Source of the DNA: Bacillota bacterium
GTDB taxonomy: Bacteria; Bacillota_I; Bacilli_A; RF39; UBA660
Length of the DNA stretch: 64,000 bases
Assembly: GCA_015059335.1 (NCBI GenBank)
Contig: SVAP01000001.1
Coordinates: 318,413-382,412, forward strand
Direction: 5' to 3'
In this document: one piece after another, positions 23,673 through 32,945 of the stretch
Position numbering within the stretch: position 1 is the stretch's first letter
How the letters are laid out: each line of letters opens with the position of its first letter
Translations under genes and position numbers: made by a program
The notes under the pieces: generated by a model
What the model saw: the letters and a program-made list of their open reading frames with translations, nothing else
Told to the model about the DNA's origin: nothing
The model's database searches: none

Positions 23673-25523
23673 ATGAAAAATAAAAAGGGATTTACATTAG
23701 TTGAATTGCTTGGTGTGATAGTTGTTATTGGGATAATAGGTTCAATTTCAGCAGTGTTTATCATTAATTCTTTATCTGGTTCTAAAAATGATTTAGAAGC
23801 AATTCAAAAAGATAATGTCATTTCAATGACAAAATCTTATTTCAAAGAAAATTTATCTATTTTTTCAAGTAGTACAACACCTAGTAATTGTGAAGACACA
23901 ACTAGTGGGGATAAAACATTAAGAAAATGTACTGTATCATCTGATTTGTTAGTGTCTTTAGAATATATTAATCAGCCTAAAGATGTACGAACAAATAAAA
24001 ATATATCATACGATATAATTATTTCTTTTGTATTAATAAATGGTAATATTAAAAATTTAAAAATTGAAGCATATAACTATGCAGAAACAATGCCAATATT
24101 TAAAGATACAAGTGGTGCGAATAAACCTATATTAGCTGATGGAATGATCCCTGTTGTATATGATGAAACAAGAGATGCTTGGGTTAAAGCTGATGAAGAT
24201 AGTTATTATGCATATCAAGATAAAGTATGGGCAAATGCAGTAACTGTAACAAATACAAATAGAACAAAATATATGAGTGCGAAAACAGGCACAGAAATAT
24301 CTATGGAAGATATAAATAGTATGTGGGTATGGATTCCTAGATATAAATATAAAATTCCAAGTGATATAGGGGCTGATGATAGTACAGTAAGTCCAACGCC
24401 ACAAATAGATGTAGTATTTGAAAATGGAACAGAAGCTACTGGAGTAGATGAAGCAACATATAGGAACGGAATAACTGCTGATGGAACAAATGTAAATTAT
24501 TATACACATCCAGCATTTAGAAATATATATAATATTACTTATGATAGTAGTACAACAGCAAGAGGAGCATGGGACGAGGAAATAACTGGTTTTTGGGTAG
24601 GTAAATTTGAAACAGGAACAAATAGTGATGCTTGTAATTCATCTGCAAATGAAGTTAATTGTAAAGATGTAGAACCAATAATAAAACCAGATGTGTTATC
24701 GTTAAGATATCAGAATATAAGCACACAATTTATAACATCATTAAAATTTGCAGGTGGAACAATGGATGTTACAACAGGTAATGTTACATTTACCGCAAAT
24801 GTAAATAATACATATGGTCTGAATACAACAACAAATATAGTAAATACCCATATGTCAAAAAGTACTGAATGGGGAGCAGTTGCAATCATATCAAATAGTC
24901 AGTATGGAAAAAAAGGTAATAGTGATTATCTTACAACCAGTAGATATATTTATATAAACAACAGTTCAGGTCGTTATACAGGAAGAAGTATTGGACAAGG
25001 TAGTAAAACAACAACATATGGCTCATATTCATACAATGATAAAGCGTGTTCTGAAGCAATATGTACGGGAAAAGAAAAATTAAAATCAGGTACTGGAGCA
25101 AGTACAACGGGTACAATATATGGTATATATGATATGGCTGGTGGATCCGCTGAGAATGTTATGGGAAGTTACAATAAATATTCTGGAACTAATTCATTAT
25201 ATAATTCAGGATTTAATGGATTATTATATGATGATGAAATTACAGGAAAACAGGATGGAATAAGTTTCCCAGAAACAAAATATTACGACTTATATACAAT
25301 AGATGCATTTTTAGGATTTGCACAAAAAGAGACGGCAATATTAGGAGATGCTACATGGGAAACAGACAGATGGGAATGGCATTATTCTGACGTTCCAACT
25401 CGTACATATCCATGGACTCAACGTGGAGGTACTCTTAATTCCGAAGAGTCAACAATATTTTCTAATGGATCTGCTAGGGGATATAATGAATTTAATACAT
25501 GGAGAGCAGTCCTAATACCATAA
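23673..25523 (+). CDS. Prepilin-type protein with FGE/C-type-lectin-like C-terminus
   Basis: 616 residues. Class III prepilin N-terminus MKNKKGFTLVELLGVIVVIG: a G|F cleavage site with Glu at +5 and a hydrophobic helix. After about 130 residues it switches to the module shared with the protein at 18016 (LADGMIPVVYDETRDAWV, MWVWIPRYKYKI, YYTHPAF, YDMAGG, AILGDATWE, final WRAVLIP). A type II pseudopilin anchor carrying a lectin-like head would be displayed at the tip of a pilus or in the membrane. No prepilin peptidase, pilus ATPase or platform protein is in the window. ATG 23673 follows AGGTGAAT; the longer frame starts inside the promoter. Confidence 0.8.
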   Translation: MKNKKGFTLVELLGVIVVIGIIGSISAVFIINSLSGSKNDLEAIQKDNVISMTKSYFKENLSIFSSSTTPSNCEDTTSGDKTLRKCTVSSDLLVSLEYINQPKDVRTNKNISYDIIISFVLINGNIKNLKIEAYNYAETMPIFKDTSGANKPILADGMIPVVYDETRDAWVKADEDSYYAYQDKVWANAVTVTNTNRTKYMSAKTGTEISMEDINSMWVWIPRYKYKIPSDIGADDSTVSPTPQIDVVFENGTEATGVDEATYRNGITADGTNVNYYTHPAFRNIYNITYDSSTTARGAWDEEITGFWVGKFETGTNSDACNSSANEVNCKDVEPIIKPDVLSLRYQNISTQFITSLKFAGGTMDVTTGNVTFTANVNNTYGLNTTTNIVNTHMSKSTEWGAVAIISNSQYGKKGNSDYLTTSRYIYINNSSGRYTGRSIGQGSKTTTYGSYSYNDKACSEAICTGKEKLKSGTGASTTGTIYGIYDMAGGSAENVMGSYNKYSGTNSLYNSGFNGLLYDDEITGKQDGISFPETKYYDLYTIDAFLGFAQKETAILGDATWETDRWEWHYSDVPTRTYPWTQRGGTLNSEESTIFSNGSARGYNEFNTWRAVLIP

Positions 25524-25531
25524 TTTAATAT

Positions 25532-25557
25532 AGCAAGTGATTATTCACTTGCTTTTT
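25532..25557 (+). terminator. Terminator after prepilin-type gene
   Basis: AGCAAGTGA (25532-25540), loop TTAT, TCACTTGCT (25545-25553), T5. Confidence 0.9.
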
Positions 25558-25632
25558 AAATTTCAAAATATATATTTAAAATATTTGTCAACTATGGTAC
25601 AATAATGTCGTAGAATAATGTGAGGTGTTTTT

Positions 25633-27027
25633 ATGGAAAATGAAAATTTAGATATGGTACAAAAAAGTAATACTAAAAACATAATTGCTATAATCGCAAT
25701 AATAGTTATATTTTTAGGTTTGTTATTTGTTACATTTTCATATTTTAACAGTCCTAAGAAAACATTTGTTGATGGGATTAATAAAGTTTATAAAGTGCTT
25801 CTAGATAATGCATCTAATAAAAAAGTAAATAAAATTTTAAATAATGATATAGTAGGATTAGATGGTGAAACCAGAATAAATTTAAGTGGTAGTATTGTTG
25901 ATGACACATTAAAACTATTTGATAATACAGTTATTAAATATAATTATATTGAAGATAAAAAAAATAAAAATGCAAGTCTAGATTTAGATTCATCTATTGA
26001 TAATGAAACATTAGTGAATATTTATGGTTTAATAAAAGATAATAAAGCGTATTTTAAATTAGAAAATATAATTAACAAATATTATCATGTTGAATATATA
26101 TTTAAAGAATTACTTGCTGTTGATAACGCTGAAGATAGTAAATATGTAATTGATATATTAAGAGATTCAATAATAAAAAAATTAGATAGTGATTATTTTT
26201 CAAGTGATAATGTTTCACTAAAAATAAATGGAAAAGATGAAAAAGTTAAAAAAATGAGTTTCAAATTTACTGACAAATATATTATTGATGTTTCTAGTGA
26301 ATTTGCTAAAAAGGTAAAAAATGATGATAAAGCTATTAAAATACTAGTTGATTATAATAATCTTACAAAAGAAGAAATAATAGAGAAGTTAGATAATGTA
26401 ATTAAAAGCGCAGAAAAAGTAACTACATCAAATCAAGATTTTGTATTTAATATTTATGTTAAAGATTATATAAATTCAGTTAAATATGAATTAGTTATTG
26501 ATAATGTTTCTATATCATACAGTAACTATAAAGATGTAAAAGAATTTAGTGTTTTAGAAGAAGAAACAGAGTATTTAGATATAAAAATAGAAAATAATAA
26601 GAATATTAGTGGAATATTATTTGGAATGATACCAATCAAAGGTACTTATGAAAATAATAAACTTGATTTAAGCTTTAACTATATGAATATTAAATGCAAT
26701 TTAGTTATAAATAATGAAGAAAACTATAAAGAAGATTCTATAGATTCAAATATAAATATTAAACTTAATATTAATGAAACTGGAAATGAATATTTGGATT
26801 TACAAATAAATACAAAAAATAGTATTTCTAAATATGATAAAATTAATGAAGTAAATATTCAATCAAGTACAGCTATTGAAGAGATGAAAGAAGAAGATAA
26901 AAACACTATTATGAATAAATTAATGGAAACTAAGCTGTTTAAACAAATAAGTACTATTTATGAACAAAATAAAATAGAGTCATCTGGATTAAAAGTAAGT
27001 GGTATAGAAGAAGAAATATCATTTTAG
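25633..27027 (+). CDS. Single-pass membrane protein, paralogue of 20289
   Basis: 464 residues. Short cytoplasmic N-terminus without the zinc ribbon, a TM helix (residues about 17-38, IIAIIAIIVIFLGLLFVTFS), then an outer region with SPKKTFVDGINKVYKVLL and VKNDDKAIKIL that parallels the 596-residue protein. Asn/Lys/Ile-rich, beta-strand-prone. It follows the second lectin-type gene as its paralogue follows the first. Function unknown. Start follows GAGGTG. Confidence 0.7.
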   Translation: MENENLDMVQKSNTKNIIAIIAIIVIFLGLLFVTFSYFNSPKKTFVDGINKVYKVLLDNASNKKVNKILNNDIVGLDGETRINLSGSIVDDTLKLFDNTVIKYNYIEDKKNKNASLDLDSSIDNETLVNIYGLIKDNKAYFKLENIINKYYHVEYIFKELLAVDNAEDSKYVIDILRDSIIKKLDSDYFSSDNVSLKINGKDEKVKKMSFKFTDKYIIDVSSEFAKKVKNDDKAIKILVDYNNLTKEEIIEKLDNVIKSAEKVTTSNQDFVFNIYVKDYINSVKYELVIDNVSISYSNYKDVKEFSVLEEETEYLDIKIENNKNISGILFGMIPIKGTYENNKLDLSFNYMNIKCNLVINNEENYKEDSIDSNINIKLNINETGNEYLDLQINTKNSISKYDKINEVNIQSSTAIEEMKEEDKNTIMNKLMETKLFKQISTIYEQNKIESSGLKVSGIEEEISF

Positions 27028-27035
27028 ATAGTGTA

Positions 27036-27076
27036 AAACAAAAAAGAAATTAAAAATATATATTTCTTTTTTGTTT
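27036..27076 (+). terminator. Terminator before sepF
   Basis: 15-bp AT-rich stem AAACAAAAAAGAAAT (27036-27050) with its complement (27062-27076). Confidence 0.7.
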
Positions 27077-27122
27077 GTTATATGTTAGAATAAATAATAG
27101 AGTAAGATATGGAGGAATAGTC

Positions 27123-27557
27123 ATGGCACTAAATGGATTAAAAAAATTCTTTAATGGGGAAGAAGAAATGGAAAACGTAGCTACAGAAGATGAGTATTAT
27201 AATGTAGATGCAGAAGCTGCCATCAAAAATATAGCTGGAAATGGAAATAAAATGGTATTGCTTGAACCACGCGCATATTCAGAATCTCAACAAATAGCAG
27301 ATCATTTAAAATGTAGAAATTCTGTAGTAGTAAATTTAAAAAGAGTAACACCAGATCAAGGAAAAAGAATTGTAGACTTTTTAAGTGGGACAGTTTATGC
27401 GATTGGTGGAGATTTACAAAAACTTGGAACTGGTATATTTTTATGTACTCCAAAAAACATAAATGTTGAAGGAAAAATCACTGAAGAAAGTGATTCAGAA
27501 GAAAAAACTGAAAAAAAAGTTAAAAAACAAGAAAAAGATTTCGATTTTGAATGGTAA
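27123..27557 (+). CDS. sepF: SepF, cell-division protein
   Basis: 144 residues. N-terminal amphipathic membrane helix ([10 protein letters not shown]), a variable linker, then the SepF core ([59 protein letters not shown]). It polymerises, tethers FtsZ to the membrane and shapes the septum. ATG 27123 follows GGAGG. Next to divIVA and ileS as in other Bacilli; ylmG and ylmH, usually between them, are absent. Confidence 0.95.
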   Translation: MALNGLKKFFNGEEEMENVATEDEYYNVDAEAAIKNIAGNGNKMVLLEPRAYSESQQIADHLKCRNSVVVNLKRVTPDQGKRIVDFLSGTVYAIGGDLQKLGTGIFLCTPKNINVEGKITEESDSEEKTEKKVKKQEKDFDFEW

Positions 27558-27626
27558 AAAATAGTTTATATAGTTGATTTTGTCGTATTTAAATGTTAAA
27601 ATATACGATGTAGTCGGGGTGAATGT

Positions 27627-28055
27627 ATGAAAAAATTTAGAAAAGCACTTCGTGGCTATAATGTAAAGGAAGTTAATGCTTTTATTAATGAGGTTATTAG
27701 CCAAGTAGAAAAAATGGTTGCAGAAGACAATAGAAAAAATGCTGTTATTCAAAGTTTAAATAATGAATTAACCAAATACAAGAAAATGGAAGCAACATTA
27801 AATAAGTCAATTTTAATGGCAGAAGAAACTGCAAATCAAATGAGAAAAATGGCTCGCATTGAAGGTGAATCAATTATTAATGATGCAAAGAAAAATGCTA
27901 ATAAAATTATTAATGAAGCACTACTTAGATCTCAAAAGATTGAATCAGAATCTGCTATATTAAAGAAAAATATTTCTATATTCAAAAACAGATTAAAAAG
28001 TATTATTGAACAACAACTACAAATTGTAGATGATATTGATGATATAAGATTATAA
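27627..28055 (+). CDS. divIVA: DivIVA-family protein
   Basis: 142 residues. The N-terminal membrane-curvature domain reads FRKALRGYNVKEVNAFINEV, followed by a coiled coil to the end. It marks division sites and poles and recruits partners; in sporulating species it also helps anchor the chromosome origin. Somewhat shorter than B. subtilis DivIVA (164) and lacking its C-terminal tail. Start follows GGGGTG. The region immediately downstream is the ileS T-box leader. Confidence 0.9.
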   Translation: MKKFRKALRGYNVKEVNAFINEVISQVEKMVAEDNRKNAVIQSLNNELTKYKKMEATLNKSILMAEETANQMRKMARIEGESIINDAKKNANKIINEALLRSQKIESESAILKKNISIFKNRLKSIIEQQLQIVDDIDDIRL

Positions 28056-28061
28056 AAACAA

Positions 28062-28267
28062 ATGATGGAGACGATATTTTAAATGTTATTTTAGCGAATT
28101 GGGGATTTGGTGAAAGCCCATAATAAATATAAAATATGAATCACTCCTAATGTTTCTTCAGGATAAGTGAAGAACCCTAATTGGGTTAAAATAATGAGTG
28201 TATAACAATTGTTATAAACTAAGGTGGTACCGCGATAATTCGTCCTTATATTTAAGGACGTTTTTTT
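28062..28267 (+). promoter_or_regulatory. T-box leader (Ile) of the ileS operon
   Basis: The T-box sequence AAGGTGGTACCGCG is at 28221-28234, followed by the terminator hairpin CGTCCTTA (28241-28248)/TAAGGACG (28253-28260) and T7. A plausible Ile specifier ATC lies at 28140-28142. Uncharged tRNA-Ile would favour the antiterminator and switch on the downstream 113-residue gene and ileS. The 35 nt at 28197-28231 are identical to the valS T-box at 53025-53059. Confidence 0.93.
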
Positions 28268-28289
28268 ATATATTATGGGAGGTTTTAGT

Positions 28290-28631
28290 ATGAAAAAGAA
28301 AAAATTTGTATTACCAACAATTGCAAAAATGAATGAAATGGGATTTCAAGATGGATTTACAGCAAGAAAAAGTAGAGAAGATGAGTATTTAAACAGATTC
28401 TCAAAAAAGGGTATAAATAGTGAACAAATTAAATCTAGAGTAGTATCATATTGTTTAGGATATAAAAAAGGTAAATTAATTATGATATATGGCGCTAAAA
28501 ATACAAAAGATGTTAATGGAGAAATTTCAGTAAATGGTAAGATAGTAAAATTATCTGATTATAAATTATCTGACATAGAAGAAAAAATTAAAGAATCAGT
28601 TGAGTTAAATTTAAAGAAAAAGAGGAGATAA
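28290..28631 (+). CDS. Small basic protein under T-box control, unknown function
   Basis: 113 residues, not recognised. No TM segment; Lys-rich at both ends, with a small alpha/beta middle (VVSYCLGYKKGKLIMIYG). It sits between the Ile T-box and ileS, 1 bp from the ileS start, so it is made when isoleucyl-tRNA is low. Start ATG 28290 follows GGGAGG. It might affect tRNA-Ile supply or IleRS, but nothing in the sequence proves this. Confidence 0.65.
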   Translation: MKKKKFVLPTIAKMNEMGFQDGFTARKSREDEYLNRFSKKGINSEQIKSRVVSYCLGYKKGKLIMIYGAKNTKDVNGEISVNGKIVKLSDYKLSDIEEKIKESVELNLKKKRR

Positions 28632-28632
28632 A

Positions 28633-31600
28633 ATGAAAAACTTTAAAGAATTAGATAAAAGAAAAGTTAGTGAAGTAGAATCATCTATTTCAGAATCATG
28701 GAAAAGTATAAACTATATGCATGATGCACAAGTAGAATTAAATAAAGATAACGAAACATTTGTATTCTATGATGGACCTGCATTCGCAAATGGATTTCCA
28801 GGATTACATCATATGGTATCAAAAAATTTAAAAGATACAGTTACTAAATATCATGTAATGAATGGTAAAAAAGTAATAAGAAAAATAGGGTGGGATACAC
28901 ATGGTCTTCCTATTGAAAACCATGTAGAAAAAAAACTTGGTATTTCATCTAAAAAAGAAATTGAAGCATTAGGAATTGGAAAATTTAATGAAGAATGTAG
29001 AAAAAGTGTTAGAGCAAACGAAGATGCATTTACTGATCTTACTTCAAAAATGGGACAATTCTTTGATGTTGAAAATCCATATTTAACATATAAAAACGAA
29101 TATATTGAAACTGAATGGTGGATATTAAAAGAAATGTTTAATAAGGGAATGTTCTATGAAGGAACAAGAGTAGTACCTTATTGTCCACATTGTGGGACAG
29201 GATTAGCAACACACGAAGTTGCGCAAAACTATCAAACAGATACTGCAATTACAGTATATGTACCATTTAAAAAGAAAAATGAAGATGTATATTTTCTTGT
29301 ATGGACAACAACACCATGGACTTTAATTGCGAATGTCGCACTATGCGTAAACCCAGAAGAAGATTATTCATTAGTCCTATCAAAAGGTACAAAATTTATT
29401 GTTGCTAGTGCTTTAGTAGAAAAAGTACTAGGAGAAGAAGTAACAATACTTGAAACATACAAAGGTAAAGATTTGGAATATCAAGAATATGAACAATTAT
29501 TACCTAGTTTAGAAGTAGATAAAAAAGCTTTCTATGTTACATGTGATAATTATGTAACAATGGAAGATGGTACAGGTATAGTACATATCGCACCAGCATT
29601 TGGTGAAGATGATGCAAATATCGGTAAAAAGTATGATTTACCATGTCTAAATCCAGTAGGAAAAGATGGATGTTATACATGTGGACTTTGGGAAGGTAAA
29701 TTTGTTCATGATGTTAATGAAGAAGTTGTTAACTATTTAAAAGAAAATGATAAATTATTTAGAAGACAAAAATTAGCGCATGAATATCCTCATTGTTGGA
29801 GATGTGATACAGCTTTAATATATTACTCAATGCCTAGTTATTATATTAGAGTTAGTGAAATGACTGATAAATTAGTTGAGGCTAATTCAAAAGTTAATTG
29901 GTATCCAGCATATGTTGGAGAAAAAAGATTCGCAAATTGGCTAGCTAATGCAAGAGATTGGAATGTTTCTCGTAGTAGATATTGGGGTAGTCCAATCCCA
30001 TATTTTAAATGTGAATGTGGTCATAATCACATGTTAGGTTCTATTGAAGAACTTAAAAATATGGCTATCGAAGAAATCGGTGAAGACTTTGATTTACACA
30101 AACCATACATTGATAATGTTCATTTAAAATGTGAAAAATGTGGTGGTGAAATGACTCGTATTCCAGATGTATTAGACTGTTGGTTTGATTCTGGAGCAAT
30201 GCCATTCGCACAATACCATTATCCGTTTGAAAATAAAGAATTGTTTGAATCACAATTCCCTGCAGATTTCATATGTGAAGGAATTGACCAAACTCGTGGA
30301 TGGTTCTATACATTAATGGTAATTTCAACATTTGTTAAAGGATGTTCACCATTTAAAAATGTATTAGTAAATGATTTATTACTTGATGCAAATGGTAAAA
30401 AGATGAGTAAAAGTCGTGGTAATATTGTTGAACCATTTACTACAATTAAAGAATATGGTGCAGATACAGTAAGATTTTATTTACCATATGTTTCACCAGT
30501 ATGGACTCCATTAAAATTTGATATGGATGGATTAAAAGAAGTATACTCTAAATTTTTCAATCCATTAAAGAATACATATAGTTTTTTTGAAATGTATGCA
30601 AATATAGATGGAATAGATACAGATGAATGTTATGTAGAGTATGAAACACGCGAAGAAATTGATAAATGGATATTATCTAAATATAATAAATTAGTTAAAA
30701 ATGTTCGTGAATCATTTGATGAATATGATTTAAACAAAGTAGTTCGTTATTTATCTTCGTTTGTTTCAGAAGATTTGTCTAATTGGTACATCAGAAGAAA
30801 CAGAAATCGTTTCTGGGGTAGTGAATTAAATGAATCTAAGAAGAGTGTATATATTACAACATACGAAGTACTAGTTGGTTTATCTAAATTAATCGCTCCA
30901 ATAACACCGTTTGTATCAGAAGAGTTGTATCGCAATTTAACTGGTGAAGAATCAGTTCATTTAACAACTTATCCAGTATGTAATGAAGATTATATAAATG
31001 ATACTATAGAAGAAAGAATGGACTTAGTAAGAGATTTAATTAGTCTTGGTAGATTCGCTCGTGAAGAGAGTAAAATCAAAGTTAGACAACCAATTAGTGA
31101 AGTAATATTAGATGGTAAATATGAAAATATAATTGGTGATTTAACAGTATTAATAGAAGAAGAATTAAATGTTAAAAAAGTATGTTATAAAAAAGATTTA
31201 TCAGAATTTATGAACTATGAAATTAAGCCTAATTTTAAAGAAGTAGGTAAAATCTTTGGACCTAAAATTAAAATGTATGCTGAAGCATTAAAAACTTTAG
31301 ATTATAGCGATGTTCAAAAATTAGAAAATGATGAAACACTTCATATAAATATTGATGGAACTGATTACGAAGTTACATACAATATGGTAGATATTAGAAC
31401 AAGTTCTAAAGAAGGATTTAATGTTCAAATGGAAAATAATAAATTTATTATTCTTAATACTGAACTTACTAAAGAACTAATTGAAGAAGGTATTGCTCGT
31501 GAATTTGTTTCTAAAGTTCAAAATTTAAGAAAAACAAATGATTTTGATATTATGGATAGAATTAATATCTACTATAATTCTGATAATGAAGTAGAAAGTG

Positions 31601-31728
31601 CTTTAAATAGTTTTGATGAATTTATCAAAAAAGAAACACTTGCTGATAATATTACTAAATCAGAAGAAATTTATGAAACATTTAATATAAATGATCATGA
31701 TACTAAAATAAAAGTTGAAAGAATATAG
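28633..31728 (+). CDS. ileS: Isoleucyl-tRNA synthetase, type 2, with GXHH signature
   Basis: 1,031 residues, class I synthetase charging tRNA-Ile. Length, FYDGPAFANGFPG at the N-terminus and the C-terminal domain indicate the eukaryote-like IleRS2 type rather than the usual bacterial IleRS1. The HXGH signature, expected in FATGLPHYGH-type sequence, is here FANGFPGLHH: Gly57-Leu58-His59-His60. KMSKS is intact (GKKMSKSRGN). A CPHCG-type zinc site lies in the editing-domain region (CPHCGTGLATHE) and another pair at CEKCGGEM. GXHH variants of IleRS2 have been reported as strongly mupirocin-resistant. Regulated by the T-box upstream; GAGGAG ribosome site. Confidence 0.95.
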   Translation: MKNFKELDKRKVSEVESSISESWKSINYMHDAQVELNKDNETFVFYDGPAFANGFPGLHHMVSKNLKDTVTKYHVMNGKKVIRKIGWDTHGLPIENHVEKKLGISSKKEIEALGIGKFNEECRKSVRANEDAFTDLTSKMGQFFDVENPYLTYKNEYIETEWWILKEMFNKGMFYEGTRVVPYCPHCGTGLATHEVAQNYQTDTAITVYVPFKKKNEDVYFLVWTTTPWTLIANVALCVNPEEDYSLVLSKGTKFIVASALVEKVLGEEVTILETYKGKDLEYQEYEQLLPSLEVDKKAFYVTCDNYVTMEDGTGIVHIAPAFGEDDANIGKKYDLPCLNPVGKDGCYTCGLWEGKFVHDVNEEVVNYLKENDKLFRRQKLAHEYPHCWRCDTALIYYSMPSYYIRVSEMTDKLVEANSKVNWYPAYVGEKRFANWLANARDWNVSRSRYWGSPIPYFKCECGHNHMLGSIEELKNMAIEEIGEDFDLHKPYIDNVHLKCEKCGGEMTRIPDVLDCWFDSGAMPFAQYHYPFENKELFESQFPADFICEGIDQTRGWFYTLMVISTFVKGCSPFKNVLVNDLLLDANGKKMSKSRGNIVEPFTTIKEYGADTVRFYLPYVSPVWTPLKFDMDGLKEVYSKFFNPLKNTYSFFEMYANIDGIDTDECYVEYETREEIDKWILSKYNKLVKNVRESFDEYDLNKVVRYLSSFVSEDLSNWYIRRNRNRFWGSELNESKKSVYITTYEVLVGLSKLIAPITPFVSEELYRNLTGEESVHLTTYPVCNEDYINDTIEERMDLVRDLISLGRFAREESKIKVRQPISEVILDGKYENIIGDLTVLIEEELNVKKVCYKKDLSEFMNYEIKPNFKEVGKIFGPKIKMYAEALKTLDYSDVQKLENDETLHINIDGTDYEVTYNMVDIRTSSKEGFNVQMENNKFIILNTELTKELIEEGIAREFVSKVQNLRKTNDFDIMDRINIYYNSDNEVESALNSFDEFIKKETLADNITKSEEIYETFNINDHDTKIKVERI

Positions 31729-31754
31729 AAAATAACATCTATATTCTTTTATTT
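31718..31754 (+). terminator. Terminator after ileS
   Basis: AAAGAATATAG (31718-31728) pairs with CTATATTCTTT (31739-31749); T-rich tail. Confidence 0.8.
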
Positions 31755-31945
31755 GTTAATTTGTAGATCAAAACCATCAAATATTAGTTAATATTAAAAT
31801 GAGATTAGCAAATCTTTTTTCTCATAAATATCAAGTCTCCTTCCTAAAAAGTAGGCATGTACTCAACAGTTAGTATTTCCTATATAAACATACTACAAGT
31901 TAACTTATGTAACAACGTAAATTACTGAATTTTATTAAAATAGTA
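31755..31945. other. Intergenic stretch without a recognised gene
   Basis: About 190 bp. It holds a weak hairpin AGATT/AATCT followed by T6 near 31802-31820. On the minus strand there is an AAGGAGA site before a six-codon frame. No RNA family is recognised. It could be part of a leader for the transporter gene, but the predicted promoter lies after it. Confidence 0.4.
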
Positions 31946-31975
31946 TTTACAAATAGTTTCAAAAAATATTATAAT
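31946..31975 (+). promoter_or_regulatory. Promoter of the CDF transporter gene
   Basis: TTTACA (31946-31951), 18-bp spacer, TATAAT (31970-31975), 30 bp before the start codon. Confidence 0.7.
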
Positions 31976-32004
31976 TCATAATATACATTATGGAGGAAAA
32001 TAAT

Positions 32005-32880
32005 ATGAAAGAAAATGATTATAACACTACTATGAAAGTTTCATATGCTAGTATTATTATAAATTTTATATTATCTGCATTTAAGTTTATTGCAGGTATA
32101 ATTGGTAAATCAAGCGCAATGATAAGCGATGCGGTTCATTCTTTATCGGATGTATTAAGTACAATAATAGTCATTATAGGAATTAGATTTTCAAATAAGA
32201 AAAGTGATGATACACATCAATATGGTCATGAAAGATTTGAAAGTATTGCAACACTTTTTCTTAGTATGATTTTATTAGTTACTGCACTAGGTATTGGTTA
32301 TACTGGAACATCAAAAATAATTGATGGAATAAACGGTAATATTAAAGTACCAACTTTGATTGCTTTAATAGCGTCTATAATTTCAATAATAGTTAAAGAA
32401 TGGATGTATCAAATCACTAAAAAAGTCGCAAAAAAAGTTAATTCTTCAGCTCTTTTAGCAGATGCATGGCATCATAGAAGTGATGCTTTATCTTCTATTG
32501 GAAGTTTAATAGGGATAGTTGGTGCACAAATGGGATTACCTATCTTAGATCCAATTATGAGTATAATAATATGTTTATTTATACTAAAAGTAGCACTAGA
32601 AATTTTAATTGATTCTATTTATAAACTAGTTGACAAAGCATGTGATGAAAAGACTATTGAGAAAATGACAATATTAATAAATAATATTGATGGAGTATTA
32701 AAATTAGATTTATTACAAACCAGATTATTTGGTTCTAAAATATACGTTGATGTAGAAGTTAGCGTTGATAAAAATAAAACATTAGAAGAATCACATAGAA
32801 TTGCTCATTTGATACATGATGATATTGAAAATAATTTTATAAATGTCAAACATTGTATGGTACATGTAAATCCAAAATAA
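32005..32880 (+). CDS. Cation diffusion facilitator (divalent metal efflux)
   Basis: 291 residues. Six TM helices with the paired metal-binding motifs SDAVHSLSD in TM2 (HxxxD) and DAWHHRSDA in TM5, plus a C-terminal cytoplasmic dimerisation domain (DGVLKLDLLQTR, HCMVHVNP). Proton-coupled export of Zn, Mn, Fe or similar; the first TM2 position is Asp, the second motif HxxxD. ATG 32005 is used because GGAGG lies at 31992-31996, inside the frame opening at 31990. Confidence 0.92.
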   Translation: MKENDYNTTMKVSYASIIINFILSAFKFIAGIIGKSSAMISDAVHSLSDVLSTIIVIIGIRFSNKKSDDTHQYGHERFESIATLFLSMILLVTALGIGYTGTSKIIDGINGNIKVPTLIALIASIISIIVKEWMYQITKKVAKKVNSSALLADAWHHRSDALSSIGSLIGIVGAQMGLPILDPIMSIIICLFILKVALEILIDSIYKLVDKACDEKTIEKMTILINNIDGVLKLDLLQTRLFGSKIYVDVEVSVDKNKTLEESHRIAHLIHDDIENNFINVKHCMVHVNPK

Positions 32881-32945
32881 TTATGAAAAACAATATTTAA
32901 AAAAATTCAAAAATATGGTATATATAATGTAGGAAGGTATGTATT

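Noticed and set aside
24132..24509. 125-codon minus-strand frame inside the prepilin-type gene
   Set aside because: Composition is an Ile/Cys/Tyr-rich antisense shadow with no ribosome site.
18016..25523. Diversity-generating retroelement acting on the lectin-like proteins
   Set aside because: The fold type is a common target, but no reverse transcriptase, template repeat or A-specific variation is present in the window.
31755..31945. Metal-sensing riboswitch upstream of the CDF transporter
   Set aside because: No known aptamer pattern is visible and the best promoter lies downstream of the stretch.
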